Part shown: positions 1 through 9,988 of the stretch, in pieces
How positions within the stretch are numbered: the stretch's first letter is position 1
Layout: each line of letters begins with the position of its first letter
Source: Stentor coeruleus
Lineage: Eukaryota > Ciliophora > Heterotrichea > Heterotrichida > Stentoridae
Length of the DNA stretch: 56,800 bases
Direction of reading: 5' to 3'
Assembly: GCA_001970955.1 (NCBI GenBank)
Contig: MPUH01000405.1
Coordinates: 1-56,800, forward strand
The notes under the pieces: model-generated
What the model was told of the DNA's origin: nothing
Database searches by the model: none
What the model saw: the letters and a program-made list of their open reading frames with translations, nothing else
Translations under genes and position numbers: made by a program

Positions 1-504
1 AAGATCAAGATATATGCAAATGCTGTGGGGATTTTATTTATGCTTTTTAGATATCATAGCTTATGAAATATAAGCTTGATTTTGAAGAATTTTATAATTT
101 TGTTATTAGGTTTTAAATAAGAATAAAAATATATAACTGAGAAGTTTGCTATATTTTGTGCTTAGGAAAAAATTATATATAAAGATATAACCTAATCAAT
201 AATTACATAGAAAAAATACACACAATAAGGAAATGAATAACAAATAAGGACTTGGTTTGCACTTAGCAAACGATAAATCTCAATTAATAATTTATAAAAG
301 CATGCCCAATCCTTAAATACTCTAAAACCTAAACTTCTTCTATATATTCCAAACCCACCCATCCTTCTTAACTTTTTCCAATTTTTCTTATTCCATTTAA
401 CCCTAACCTTTCCAACTAATAAACCTAATCTTTGACTAATTTTTCTATTCAAAATTATTAACCTATAATTTTTTATAAATTCAAACAAATCTTATTCTTA
501 TAAA
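1..504. other. left-edge stretch, no convincing gene
   Basis: This is AT-rich DNA on the 3' side of the minus-strand gene that ends at 505. A 98-codon minus-strand open frame (192-488) begins at TTG and shows no recognisable domain; I treat it as chance. From about 300 to 500 the plus strand is C-rich and G-poor, which fits the 3'-flank pattern seen after other minus-strand genes here. Confidence 0.5.
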
Positions 505-1299
505 CTATTGAAACATAATATTATCAAACTTCACAGTTTTTTCTTCACAAGAACTATAAACAGGAGTTTTCCATCCCCAGTTATCATCACCAGTTTTTTT
601 CAATATTCCAGGGTTTAAATATTTCTGTTTTCTATTGCTTTTATCATACAAAAACTCTTTATACAAATTCTCATAATTATTTTCAGTAAGTAGCTTTAAA
701 TCGTTTTTCACAGATACAGCTGGCAAATGGCTTGAAGGACTACGTTTTTTATTTTTAATTTCATGTACAGGCAAAAATCTTGCCGGGACTTTGCGTTTTG
801 GGAATTTCGATCCTAAAAAACTTAACCCTTGCTTTTTCTCAGTAATTTTGTTTTGATTATCATAGTTCTGAGGACAATTTTCTTCAGTATCTACTCTTGA
901 TGAAGAAGGGTTTTCTGATGTTCGTCTATAAGTTTTCTGAGCTTTGGATGAGTTGGGTGGGCTTTGGAGTTCTCCAGGAAGCGATTTGGGTAAAAATATT
1001 TCCTCGATGTCGGATTTATCGATAATTTTAAAAATTGCCCTTCCTAATGTGTCGAATTTCCTGGAGTTTTTGGCATGGAAATCCTTGATATATCTCAGAC
1101 TTTCTCTAGGGACTCTTGAAGCTGTGAACTTTGATGCAACACCTCCATCATAAATCTGAGAATTATCAAATGTTCCACTTAGGTTAAGTTTTTTTTCTAT
1201 TGACATAGAATAATTGATTAAAGAGTCTTTGTTACTATTGAGAATTCTTGGAGATCTGAAATTTTGATTGTGGCCATATAGCACTTTACTACCCTCCAT
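505..1299 (-). CDS. tandem family member 1, W-x-W-x-TP / KTVKFD protein
   Basis: A 264-residue protein of unknown function, from ATG to TAG. It is the first of three adjacent same-strand paralogs (the others are at 2498-3331 and 3943-4731). Shared blocks in order are: an R-x-PR-x-SL-x-Y segment near residues 62-70; PARFLPVHEI in the second half; DLKLLTENNYE followed by a basic helix-like stretch; and a C-terminal block ILKKTGDDNWGWKTP, then VYS, then KTVKFDN. No signal peptide or membrane helix is visible and the sequence is Ser/Lys/Asn-rich, so it is probably largely disordered and cytosolic. The terminal K-T-V-K-F fits the loose RVxF pattern used to dock on protein phosphatase 1. That is inference from a short motif. 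I do not recognise the family. Confidence 0.8.
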   Translation of the reverse strand: MEGSKVLYGHNQNFRSPRILNSNKDSLINYSMSIEKKLNLSGTFDNSQIYDGGVASKFTASRVPRESLRYIKDFHAKNSRKFDTLGRAIFKIIDKSDIEEIFLPKSLPGELQSPPNSSKAQKTYRRTSENPSSSRVDTEENCPQNYDNQNKITEKKQGLSFLGSKFPKRKVPARFLPVHEIKNKKRSPSSHLPAVSVKNDLKLLTENNYENLYKEFLYDKSNRKQKYLNPGILKKTGDDNWGWKTPVYSSCEEKTVKFDNIMFQ

Positions 1300-2497
1300 T
1301 TACTTTACAATGGCATATTTTTAGCAAAGTGATAGGAGTTAATTATATAAAGTTTATATGACGGTTTAATAAAAAAAAAAACTGAGGGAAATTAATTCAG
1401 AGCTTTTTGTAAGGTTTTTATTTGGAAAAGTTTAGATTTTATTGTTTTGATAACTTTAAATTCCTATTTTTGTGTATATGATAATTATTACAACATTTAT
1501 AAATTATGACCTAAATTCAAAAAGTACTGAGGATTTTTAAGAGAGGGTAATAGTTTAGCTTTAGAAACTATAAAATTATAAGATAAGCATATATAAGAAG
1601 TTTGAATATGCGTATTTTAATATGATATGGCAATTAGAAAGCGATTTAGGGTTAAAGATAGAATATATTTTTATGGTTTTATAAATAAAGCAAATCATTA
1701 TCTTCTAAAGATCATAAAAAATGAATAGGATATTTTTTTAGTTAATTTTGGTGATTAGGATGTATAAAATGCATAATCTTTTAATATTTTAGTGATTCTT
1801 TACTTTCTTTAAGAGATTGCACTTGATATTTTTTGCAAAAGATGTCCGAGATGCAAAAGATGTGATGCTGAATCATAAGAAAAGCTTTTTAAATACACTG
1901 ATAAAGTATGTAACAAAGGATTTCAGTGAATAAAATAAGCTTATTTGAAAGTAAAAAATCTGAATATAATATTATTTTACTATTAGGTTGTCTATGACTT
2001 AATCAAATTAGAATTTACTCTATGATTATTTTGTCAGATCTTTGTTATGATATAGTATCACTCTAATACCATTGAAGAAATTTGGAACAGGATCAAGTAT
2101 TTTATATAACCTAAAATAGAACTTCTAATATCATAATTTCATATCTTAAAACAAATACTTCATCGATAATTTTTAATTTCAATATCAACTATTTGTCTCT
2201 TTTTAAATTTATAAACCGATATTCATCTACTTATTTTTCTATTTTTAATCTAATTTAACTTCTTTACTGTTCAAAAAGATTCTTATTATCCTAAATGATT
2301 TTTCCTAACAACTACACATCTTTTACCATTTCAAATTTATTAAATCTGAATCTCTACACTACACTGGTCTATAAAATCAATCATCCTAATAAAAAATATA
2401 ACAAATTTCATCTAAAAACCATTTTAAACGTACAACCCACCTTCAAAATCTTCTCATATCCCACTTCATACAAAAATATCATCAAATCACCATTTAT
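1300..2497. other. intergenic region with skew switch
   Basis: About 1.2 kb separates two same-strand paralogs. Positions 1300 to about 2000 are G-rich and C-poor on the plus strand; from about 2040 to 2497 the plus strand is C-rich and nearly G-free. This is the pattern expected for the 5' flank of the gene on the left and the 3' flank of the gene on the right, both minus-strand. A 68-codon plus-strand open frame at 2295-2501 is low-complexity and I do not believe it codes. Confidence 0.6.
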
Positions 2498-3331
2498 CTA
2501 ACTATAATCAAAATGAACAGTTTTTTTATCACAAGGACTATACAAAGGTGTATTCCATCCCCAATTCTCATCATCACTTCTCTTTAATATACTACAATTA
2601 AAAGGTTTTCTTTCCCTAACCCTACTCATTTTTTCAATCATCAAATCTTTATACATTTTTTCAAAATTATTTTCTATCAAAAGCTTTAAATCTCTTTTCA
2701 AATTCACTACAGCAATATGATTTTGAGGGTTAGTCTTTTGTATTTTTATTTCACTAACAGGTAAATATCTAGCTGGGGTTTTTCTTGGGGGTATTTTTCT
2801 ATGTAACAAATGGATTTTCGTTTTTTTTTCTGAATACTTATTAGAATTTGTTATACTTTCCCATGTAGAGTCAAAAGATTCTGAGTGTTTTGAATATGGA
2901 ATCTCAGGTTGGGGTAGGTTTTTTGTGTGTCTCGACAATAAAATCCTTTCTGGGGAAATGATAAGTTTGTGTTGAGATTTTTTTGTCTGCATCATATATT
3001 CAAGGTCTGATTTTTCAATGATTTTTATAATAGGTTTGCAACAAGTTTCTGTTTTTTTATGGTACTTGTGCATTATATCATTTAGGTATGTTAGACTATT
3101 ACGTGGGGCGCGTGATGAGACAATTTTAAGCCCTGAAGATACTTCGACGTAGCGAGTATTTTCAGTTGGTTTGCCGAAATTGAATTTTTTTTCTTGTGCC
3201 TGGCTTTGGTTTATTGGGCTTGCTTTGGCTGTATGATTAGGTGTTGTAGGGGTTTTTAGAAACTTGTCATATGAAAAGATACTTAGACTACCCTCCATTA
3301 AATTATAGGCTTGTATATGGTTTGAAAACAT
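2498..3331 (-). CDS. tandem family member 2, W-x-W-x-TP / KTVHFD protein
   Basis: A 277-residue paralog of the genes at 505 and 3943, with an ATG start and TAG stop. The N-terminus shares MEGS with member 1. It has SSRAPRNSLTYLNDI near residue 80 and then a segment, IIKIIEKSDLE, that matches IFKIIDKSDIE of member 1. The C-terminal third is the best conserved part: RKTPARYLPVSEI, DLKLLIENNFEKMYKD, EKMSRVRER, ILKRSDDENWGWNTP, LYSPCDKKTVHFD. Conservation concentrated in the C-terminal block suggests a binding module. K-T-V-H-F again fits an RVxF-type PP1 docking pattern (inference). No known domain is recognised. Confidence 0.82.
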   Translation of the reverse strand: MFSNHIQAYNLMEGSLSIFSYDKFLKTPTTPNHTAKASPINQSQAQEKKFNFGKPTENTRYVEVSSGLKIVSSRAPRNSLTYLNDIMHKYHKKTETCCKPIIKIIEKSDLEYMMQTKKSQHKLIISPERILLSRHTKNLPQPEIPYSKHSESFDSTWESITNSNKYSEKKTKIHLLHRKIPPRKTPARYLPVSEIKIQKTNPQNHIAVVNLKRDLKLLIENNFEKMYKDLMIEKMSRVRERKPFNCSILKRSDDENWGWNTPLYSPCDKKTVHFDYS

Positions 3332-3942
3332 TAAAATAAAAGCTTTTTGCTAGATTTTTAATGTTATAATTTAGTTGTAAAAAGGTAGAGTTTTGTATAG
3401 TTTGGTATAAAAAAAGTATAATTATGGTTATGTTGTAAGATAAATTATTTTGGAAATTAAGAATGGATTAAAAAATAGGATTGGCTGGAATGATTTATTT
3501 ATGGGTTTGATATTTTATTATAGTTTTTTATTAGCGAATTTATAATGCTTTTTTCGAATATACACTGAAAAAAAAGTATTTTTATTATTAATTGTGTAGT
3601 TTTTATTATAATTTTTGGACTTGGGATAATAGGGTAGGAGATTTTGATAAGAGTTTAGGGTTTATAAGAAATTTTGAAAGAAAATGAAGTAAATAAAGAA
3701 GGTGTAAAGTGTGAGATAACAGATGATGAAAAATGCGGATGGGTAATAGGTTTTATGAGTAAATTTATTAGAAAATAATGTATGGATTTGAAGTAAATTA
3801 TGGATTTTAAGTTAATAGAGAGAATGAGGTTTAATTTTTTTTTTAATAAGTATATGCTTTAGCAGTAAATTGCAACAATTCATACTTATTTTCAGTTATT
3901 AGATAATGTTATTATGTATAATATCTATGACTAATATCTATA
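3332..3942. other. intergenic region, G-rich on plus strand
   Basis: About 610 bp upstream of the minus-strand gene at 2498-3331. The plus strand is clearly G-rich and C-poor for most of its length, matching other 5' flanks of minus-strand genes in the window. No open frame, RNA gene or repeat is evident. Confidence 0.5.
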
Positions 3943-4731
3943 TTAATCAAAATGCACAGCTTTTTTATCATTAGGACTATATTCAGGAGTATCCCACTTC
4001 CAGCTTTCATCATCTTTTTCTTTCAATATACTCATCTTATTTCTAGTCCTCTCTCTAATCCTACTCATTTTTTCAATAAGAAAGTCTTTATTAAGTCTCT
4101 CATAATTATTCTCAACAAGTAATTTTAAATCTTTCTCCAAGCTCCTAGCAGCCAAATGTATAGGCATGTTTTTTTTAGGAGGTCTTATTTCACTTATAGG
4201 TAAATATCTTGCAGGAGCATTTCTTGAGCTAGTTTTATTATATTGATTTGTAAATATTGTTTTTTTATTCAAACTTTTCTTTGTGCTTTCCCAAGTTTTA
4301 TCAAACGATTCTGATAATTTTTTCGTGCTTTTTTCTTGTAGTTGATTTTGTTGAGTTCTGGTATAATTAATAGTCCCTGGGCTTAATGAGAATTTAATAT
4401 GAGGATTTCTTTTAAAAGAAGCTTGCTGGGATGTTTCTTCAAAGTTACGATTTTCTGAATTCGATGCGGAATTCGCTGTGTATCTGTGATGATATGTGGA
4501 TGGGTTTTTTACTGATGGCATTTGATCTGAGGGAACTCGAGTAGAAACGATTTGCAAATCGGGTATTTGGTTGTAAAAACGAATTACGGGCCGGCGTGGG
4601 CCAATGATTAAAGGTTTTTCTTTGTTATTGTGTTCAGGCTGTTTGTTTTTTCCATAGTCTTTTGGGCTTATGGGGTTAGAGAATGCTTTCGAATCCTTTT
4701 CATAAGGCAGGATTTTTATATAAGCATCCAT
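3943..4731 (-). CDS. tandem family member 3, W-x-W-x-TP / KAVHFD protein
   Basis: A 262-residue third paralog, ATG to TAA. It is closer to member 2 than to member 1 in the C-terminal third: APARYLPISEI, DLKLLVENNYERLNKDFL, EKMSRIRERTR, SILKEKDDESWKWDTP, EYSPNDKKAVHFD. The N-terminal R-x-P motif survives as STRVPSDQM but the following SL-x-Y element has been lost. The first Trp of the W-x-W pair is kept while the residue between them is Lys instead of Gly. The last residues K-A-V-H-F keep the RVxF-like pattern. Function unknown. Confidence 0.82.
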   Translation of the reverse strand: MDAYIKILPYEKDSKAFSNPISPKDYGKNKQPEHNNKEKPLIIGPRRPVIRFYNQIPDLQIVSTRVPSDQMPSVKNPSTYHHRYTANSASNSENRNFEETSQQASFKRNPHIKFSLSPGTINYTRTQQNQLQEKSTKKLSESFDKTWESTKKSLNKKTIFTNQYNKTSSRNAPARYLPISEIRPPKKNMPIHLAARSLEKDLKLLVENNYERLNKDFLIEKMSRIRERTRNKMSILKEKDDESWKWDTPEYSPNDKKAVHFD

Positions 4732-4906
4732 ATTATTGTATATAATTTGAACTTGTAAAAACTACAAAGAATATTTAGTTACTAAAATGCTTATTATATA
4801 AAACATAACATATAATATCTTTAATATGCGCTTAGACTAACACCTAACATTATTTTAATATTAAAACTATAAAAACACAATAAAATGATATAATAAACTT
4901 TATACA

Positions 4907-6005
4907 TCAGTTAGTTATTAAAGCCTGTTTTAAAGAATTTTGTAGTAACTGAATCTCACTATCAAGATCTGCAATTTCTTGATGTATATCATTCTCATTA
5001 TGCTCAAGATAGTTTTTATATGTAACATATTCTCTTGAAGGTGTCGAGTATTGGTTTTTCTCTGGTTTAGGTGTTGATATAAGACTTTTCAAATGATTAA
5101 TAGTATCATTTTGCTCTTTTAAAGAATCCCTTAACTGAGAAATACATGAATTTAAACGAGATTTTTCTTTGGAAAGTAGTTGGATTTTTATGTCTTGATC
5201 CTCAATAACTTTTTTTAACCCTTCACCATTTTCTAGTTCTTTAAGTTTTTCACGCAGCTGGAGTGTTTGTACTTTCATTTTTTCTAAAGCTTTTTTATAA
5301 GCTTCAGATGAAGATTCTTCTTGAGTTTCCATGCTTGGTATAGAATCTTTTTGGTTTACAANCTTCAGATGAAGATTCTTCTTGAGTTTCCATGCTTGGT
5401 ATAGAATCTTTTTGGTTTACAATAAGTGTTTCAAGAGCTGTTATTGTTTGACTGATTTTTCTAATCCCTTCTGTAAGTTTTGGTTTACTGCAAGAAATTA
5501 TTGGTTGTTCTAAGAGAACTTTAGCATGTTTAGCTAACAGTTGATGAAGTTTTAAAAGTAATTTAGCACTTTCTTCAGATCTATATGCAATTAAATTCTC
5601 TAGATTGTATAAGGATTCTTTGATCTTAGATAAATTATTCTGTTGTTCAATTGATGAGTCTGGGGTACTAGATTGTAAAAGAGATACTTTACTATCAATA
5701 TCTTTTAAATGGGTTTTAAGCTCTTGGTTCTCTTGTAACAAAGCGTTTTTTGCTAGTTTCATATCATTTCTTTCTGTGATCCAAGTTTTTTTTTCTTTCT
5801 CATAGTTTTTCTGTAGGCTAAAATACAGTTTTTTGTAATTTTTTAAAGCTTTTAGTTGCTCTTGGGTTATCAAAATTGCTTTCTTTGGCTGGGCTCTTTC
5901 GTCAAGCATTTTTATGAGTGTAGTTTCATCAAGATTCTTATCAGAAGACAGAGTCATTTTACGCCTCTGACTTTTGGATCGAGTTCTAAACTTATCTCTG
6001 TTCAT
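4907..6005 (-). CDS. coiled-coil protein, split by an assembly artefact
   Basis: As given, the frame is broken at an N (5362) placed between two identical 60-bp copies. Counting one copy plus the N as an artefact (61 nt) leaves one continuous reading frame of 345 residues running from the ATG at 6005 to the TAA at 4907. The N-terminus is basic and Ser/Arg-rich (RTRSKSQRRKM). The rest is Glu/Lys/Leu/Gln-rich with heptad-like spacing, which indicates long coiled-coil segments in both halves. No enzymatic motif is present. It is probably a structural or scaffold protein; I do not recognise a family. The apparent second start at METQEE (5332) is internal. Confidence 0.75.
5302..5422. repeat. 60-bp direct duplication around a single N
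   Basis: Positions 5302-5361 and 5363-5422 are identical, with N at 5362 between them. The duplication breaks the coiled-coil gene, and removing one copy restores the frame exactly. This is best explained as two contigs whose overlap was not merged. Confidence 0.9.
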
Positions 6006-6138
6006 ATTTAAAATAAGAATTTGAAGCCTTTTTCAACGGCTTTTTGAGTGTAAACTGATATTTTGTTCAACAATGATTATGTTTAGTTTTTGAATAAGCA
6101 TAGCTGAAGGAATAATTTAAATATTCCAAATAAATATA

Positions 6139-6573
6139 ATGGAAGGAAAAATTGTGTTTCTGGTAGACTATGGTCTTTTAGGTACTATAGTACTTTCTAG
6201 TATTTCTTGTCTAGCAAGAGCGGACTTTAACTTTATTTTTAGCCTTGTCACTTACTACTTATGGATCAATCTTAAAAACAAAGAAGAAGATCGGGTAACT
6301 CTTGGGAAAAAAATCCTCTTCCTCAATGCTGCATTACTAATTCTTGACTTAGTTTGCCTTGTAAGTCTTTCTAATGTTTGGGGCGAAGATAATGATGTTT
6401 ACGCAAGTATCCACAACTTTGTCCTTTTTATCTCGTGGCTCAACTTCTTTGTCAAAGTATTTTCTATATAGATTGGGATAATATTGGCAATTTTATATAT
6501 TTTTAAAGATGATGTGAGGAATTTCGGACCAGCAATTGGCAATTCACAATCTTATGATATTGGAAATCGATAA
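6139..6573 (+). CDS. small four-helix membrane protein, AGTRAP-like
   Basis: A 139-residue protein encoded by two exons joined across a 15-nt intron (6457-6471). Without splicing the frame stops at the intron's own TAG. With splicing it continues through a further hydrophobic segment, IGIILAILYIF, and a polar tail to the TAA at 6571-6573. Four hydrophobic segments lie near residues 5-27, 30-48, 58-78 and 90-118. Their spacing, the ARADFNF motif after the first helix and the aromatic LNFFVK before the last helix recall the angiotensin II receptor-associated protein (AGTRAP) family. That assignment is from remembered pattern only and is weak. It lies divergently from the coiled-coil gene ending its 5' side at 6005, 133 bp away. 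Confidence 0.7.
6457..6471 (+). other. 15-nt intron
   Basis: GTATTTTCTATATAG, phase 0. If retained, its last codon is an in-frame TAG. Removal adds 33 residues, including a hydrophobic segment, to the small membrane protein. Confidence 0.8.
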
Positions 6574-6627
6574 TAATTTAAGTTACTTCTTAGTATTAAT
6601 AATAAAATTAGTTTATATTTAGAATTA

Positions 6628-8034
6628 ATGTCAAGCATTGCCGAGCTTGTAGAATTACTAAAAGAAGGAAGTATTAGCAAAGAGCAGATGCTGGAAAAAA
6701 TATACTCGGCATCGTTCCCACAAAAACCTGAGAGCACTAAAGCAATAAAATCTTTGGAAGCACCTCAATTTAAGTTCGAAAGTGGAACCGATTTTGAGTT
6801 TAATTCGAATGATTTTGAAGATTTTCATCCAAAACCCACACCTCTTTTCGAGCCTTCATTTTCTGTTTTATCCCCTGAGAGTTTTATCAATAGGCAACTT
6901 CAGTGGGATTTAAAAAAAAATATCAATCAAGAGGTCCTCCGTGAAAAAAAACTAAGAATAGATGTGAAAGATTGTACTTTTAAACCAAAAACTAACATAC
7001 CAAGTTGTAAATTCACAAAAGAGACTATTGAACGCTTAGCTAAAACCAGAGAAACAACAAGGTTACTAAAAATCAAAGAAGATCAAGAACGTAAAAGGTT
7101 TGAGGAAGAAATGAAAAACTGCACTTTCCAGCCAGAAATCAATAGAAACTCAAGTATAACTGGGTCGAAATATTTATCAGATACCCCGAAAAAAATTGTT
7201 TTATATGAACAACCTGCATTTACCCCAAAAGTTAAAGGCCCATCAAAAACTATGTCTTCAGCTAATGAATATTTAAAACAAGACCCTTTTGAAAGACTAT
7301 CTCGCCCTCGTGAACCTTATCAGCCTGAACCTGAAGAGTCTGAAATAACTGAAAATTTTTTTAAATCACAAATCCAATACCCTGAAAATCCAGGATCCTC
7401 ATTCTCTACACGTCCATTTTTCGAAAGACAGGCTTTATACGAAATCATGAAACAAGAAAAAAAAGAACTTCTTCAGCAAATAACCTCAGCAAAACCTCAA
7501 ATAAATGAAAGGTCAAAAAAACTTGTCACAACAGATTTTTTTGAAAGAAATGATGAAATGATATCAAAAAAATCAACACCAAAACAACACCCAAACGAGC
7601 CAAATTTTCAGCCTAAGATCACGAATATGGGGAAAATGAGAAGAAATCGAAGTGTTGCGGAAATGTCTTATGGGGATTTAAAGAAAAAGAATGAGAAATT
7701 AGAATATTTGAAGGAATTACAGGAGGATAAAATTAGAGAAGTTGTTAATCCGAGTGTTTTTCAGAGTAAAAGCTATGCGAATGTTAAATCTAAGTTGCAG
7801 ATTGCTGATGATCCTGATTCTTATGTTGAAAGGATAAAATCACAGCAAAGGAAAAAAGAACTAGAGACGCAAATTGCTAAAGAAGAAAAAATCAGACAGG
7901 AACTCTCTGAATGCACATATGCACCAATAGTTATAGACGCACCTGTTTATGTTAAGCAAATCGCCAGAAATATGGCTATGATTAAAGCAGAACTTGCTGC
8001 TAATACTAAACCAAAAAAACCAGATTGGAAGTAA
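6628..8034 (+). CDS. CTF-x-P repeat protein
   Basis: A 468-residue hydrophilic protein, ATG to TAA, starting 54 bp after the stop of the membrane protein gene. It carries repeated Cys-Thr-Phe/Tyr-x-Pro elements: DCTFKPKTN near residue 113, NCTFQPEIN near 168 and ECTYAPIV near 431. Looser versions (FTPKV, FQPKI) lie between them. Such elements are frequent in protist proteins linked to flagella, cilia and the cytoskeleton; no enzymatic domain is visible. Lys/Glu-rich stretches between repeats (for example the KKKNEKLEYLKELQEDK region) are likely helical or coiled coil. A cytoskeletal role is inference from repeat type only. Confidence 0.8.
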   Translation: MSSIAELVELLKEGSISKEQMLEKIYSASFPQKPESTKAIKSLEAPQFKFESGTDFEFNSNDFEDFHPKPTPLFEPSFSVLSPESFINRQLQWDLKKNINQEVLREKKLRIDVKDCTFKPKTNIPSCKFTKETIERLAKTRETTRLLKIKEDQERKRFEEEMKNCTFQPEINRNSSITGSKYLSDTPKKIVLYEQPAFTPKVKGPSKTMSSANEYLKQDPFERLSRPREPYQPEPEESEITENFFKSQIQYPENPGSSFSTRPFFERQALYEIMKQEKKELLQQITSAKPQINERSKKLVTTDFFERNDEMISKKSTPKQHPNEPNFQPKITNMGKMRRNRSVAEMSYGDLKKKNEKLEYLKELQEDKIREVVNPSVFQSKSYANVKSKLQIADDPDSYVERIKSQQRKKELETQIAKEEKIRQELSECTYAPIVIDAPVYVKQIARNMAMIKAELAANTKPKKPDWK

Positions 8035-8233
8035 TGATATGTATTTAAAATTTTAATAATCATGATATTATCTAATGATTTCCGAGCTAAATATTTTTTG
8101 TTAAGGTATTTTAAAGTGAATATAATTAAGATTCTTGTTGATTATTTAATTTCTTGTATTGAATACTGATAAATATTGTAGGTTAAGACTTAAATTCTTT
8201 ATCATTACTCTGTCTAAAAAAAATTAATAATTA

Positions 8234-9396
8234 ATGTCCGCTGATCTAGAAAAAGCTTCTCTTCCAAATATTCCTCTATATCTTACATTGAGACAAAAGA
8301 GGAAATGAATTGTTTGACTGAGGATGATGGAGAAGTGATTTATATTAGTTATGATGTTAATGAAAGGATTTTTATGAGTGAGTCTTCTTGGATTTCTTTA
8401 AAGTTTCTTATAATAATTTCAGAAATTATTTTCAGTTACATTTCAGCTAAATTTCCTGCCAGGTGCATAAAAGATAAAATTCTATCAAATGCGAATGGTT
8501 TTAGCAACAGGGTCTCAGAAAAGAGCAGCCTGCAATCTTACAAAGTTTTTATTTCCCTTTTATAAGTGAAATCGGATTTATAACAAATTTAAATCTCTTG
8601 TAATCTATATGCAAATGCACAAACAGTCAAATTTACAGGACTAAAATTATCCAATATTATATAAAAAATCAATTGGATAACCTTAAAACTATTATTTTGG
8701 TATACTCATAATTATTTTTTCTTAATTTTAATTTTTTTTCTTAGTGCTTATATTTTATTAAGCGTATTTCTGGTGCTTCGTTTGGCTGTTTATCTTAGTT
8801 AATATTATGTGAGAAGTTTAAGAATGTTTGTTAATAATGTTGTGTATTTTTATGAAGCATTGAATTATGTAGATACAGTGAGGATTTTTTTACTTTTTTG
8901 GTTAGTAAATCTGTTTATCGGGGAAAATGCTAGATGGGTTGAATGGCTTTTAGCTATGCTTTTTATGTTTAAGAGGAATTTCAGCTTTTAGGGTTGTTGA
9001 TGGGAGTAGGTACTATGTTATTTTGATTAGAGACATAGTTCTCTATAGCGATGAGTTTGAAATAGAACTAAAGAAAGAAGAAATAAAGAAGCAGAAGAAG
9101 ATAGACAGCAAGATCAAAGACTATGTTGAATATATTGCGTATACGAGAATTAAGGAATAATGGTTCCCTTAATGGGAACGGTAAACCGTATTAATAATAA
9201 TAATGTTACTTTGATTACTAGGGTGCTTAATAATGTTAAATATTTTTTAGTTATGTTTGTATACTTAACTATTGTGTTTAGAGTAATTTTTATGGTAGAG
9301 AGAGATAGGGAGGATTTTGTTTTGGAAATATCGATATTCCTTTTGATATTAATTTTGACACTTATGATAAAAAGTAATAAAGGGAATGGATTATAA
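8234..9396 (+). pseudogene. decayed membrane-protein (ion-channel-like) fragments
   Basis: Several short plus-strand coding-like pieces follow one another without a continuous frame. At 8234 an ATG opens 24 codons (starting MSADLEKASLPN) ending in TGA; an overlapping frame continues at 8305-8565 (DDGEVIYISYDVNE). From 8809 a hydrophobic frame runs to a possible 16-nt intron (8934-8949), after which another frame reads about 63 codons (LRGISAFRVVDGSRYY, then Glu/Lys-rich) to TAA at about 9158-9160. At 9160-9396 there is a further hydrophobic frame (NNVKYFLVMFVYLTIVFR). The pieces resemble the S4-S5 region style of ciliate ion-transport proteins, with conserved spacing but no intact domain. A relic gene with internal deletions is the simplest reading; a multi-intron small gene is possible. 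Confidence 0.35.
9163..9179. repeat. short perfect hairpin
   Basis: GTTCCC and GGGAAC flank a five-base loop (TTAAT). It lies at the junction of two decayed frames. No function is evident. Confidence 0.5.
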
Positions 9397-9988
9397 TATT
9401 TATGTTACAGCATCAATGCTTAGTGAAAATGAAGAATTTAGATTGTAATATTGAATTTATGTTTATAAAAATAATTTATTGTTATAAAGATGAATTTATG
9501 GATAGTGATTAATTTAAAACTGATTTTTATAGAAATTATAATATTTATAAGTTTATAGTTTAGATATTTATAAAGATAGTATATGCTAGGGAATAACTAT
9601 TAAATTGACCTAATAATTTGTGTTAAAAATCGATTTGCTATTTAATTGGCATAAATCTAAATAATACAAGAATTATAAATAGCATTTTAGTTACTCTAAA
9701 AAAAAATATTATTGAATACTTTATTGTTTATACCAATTTAACTTGCTTGTATCAATTCTTAAAGACTCCTACCATCAGTTCCAAATCTAAAATTCCATAA
9801 TTGATTTCATTGACAATCATTATTCACCTTAGAATCCAAAAATTGATGTTCTGAAGGAAAATTTCTCCAAAAATACTACTTGTATATTATCACCTCTTAA
9901 AAAACCCATCTTCCACATCAAAAAACTTAAAAAAGCTCCTGCCAAATAAAAACAACCCTTTAGTTAAAACTTATTTTTAGCCTAACTT

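Noticed and set aside
192-488. 98-codon minus-strand open frame
   Set aside because: Starts at TTG, has no domain, and lies in a compositionally biased 3' flank.
2295-2501. 68-codon plus-strand open frame
   Set aside because: Low-complexity reading of C-rich, G-free DNA; G-free stretches lack TAG and TGA and so make long frames by chance.
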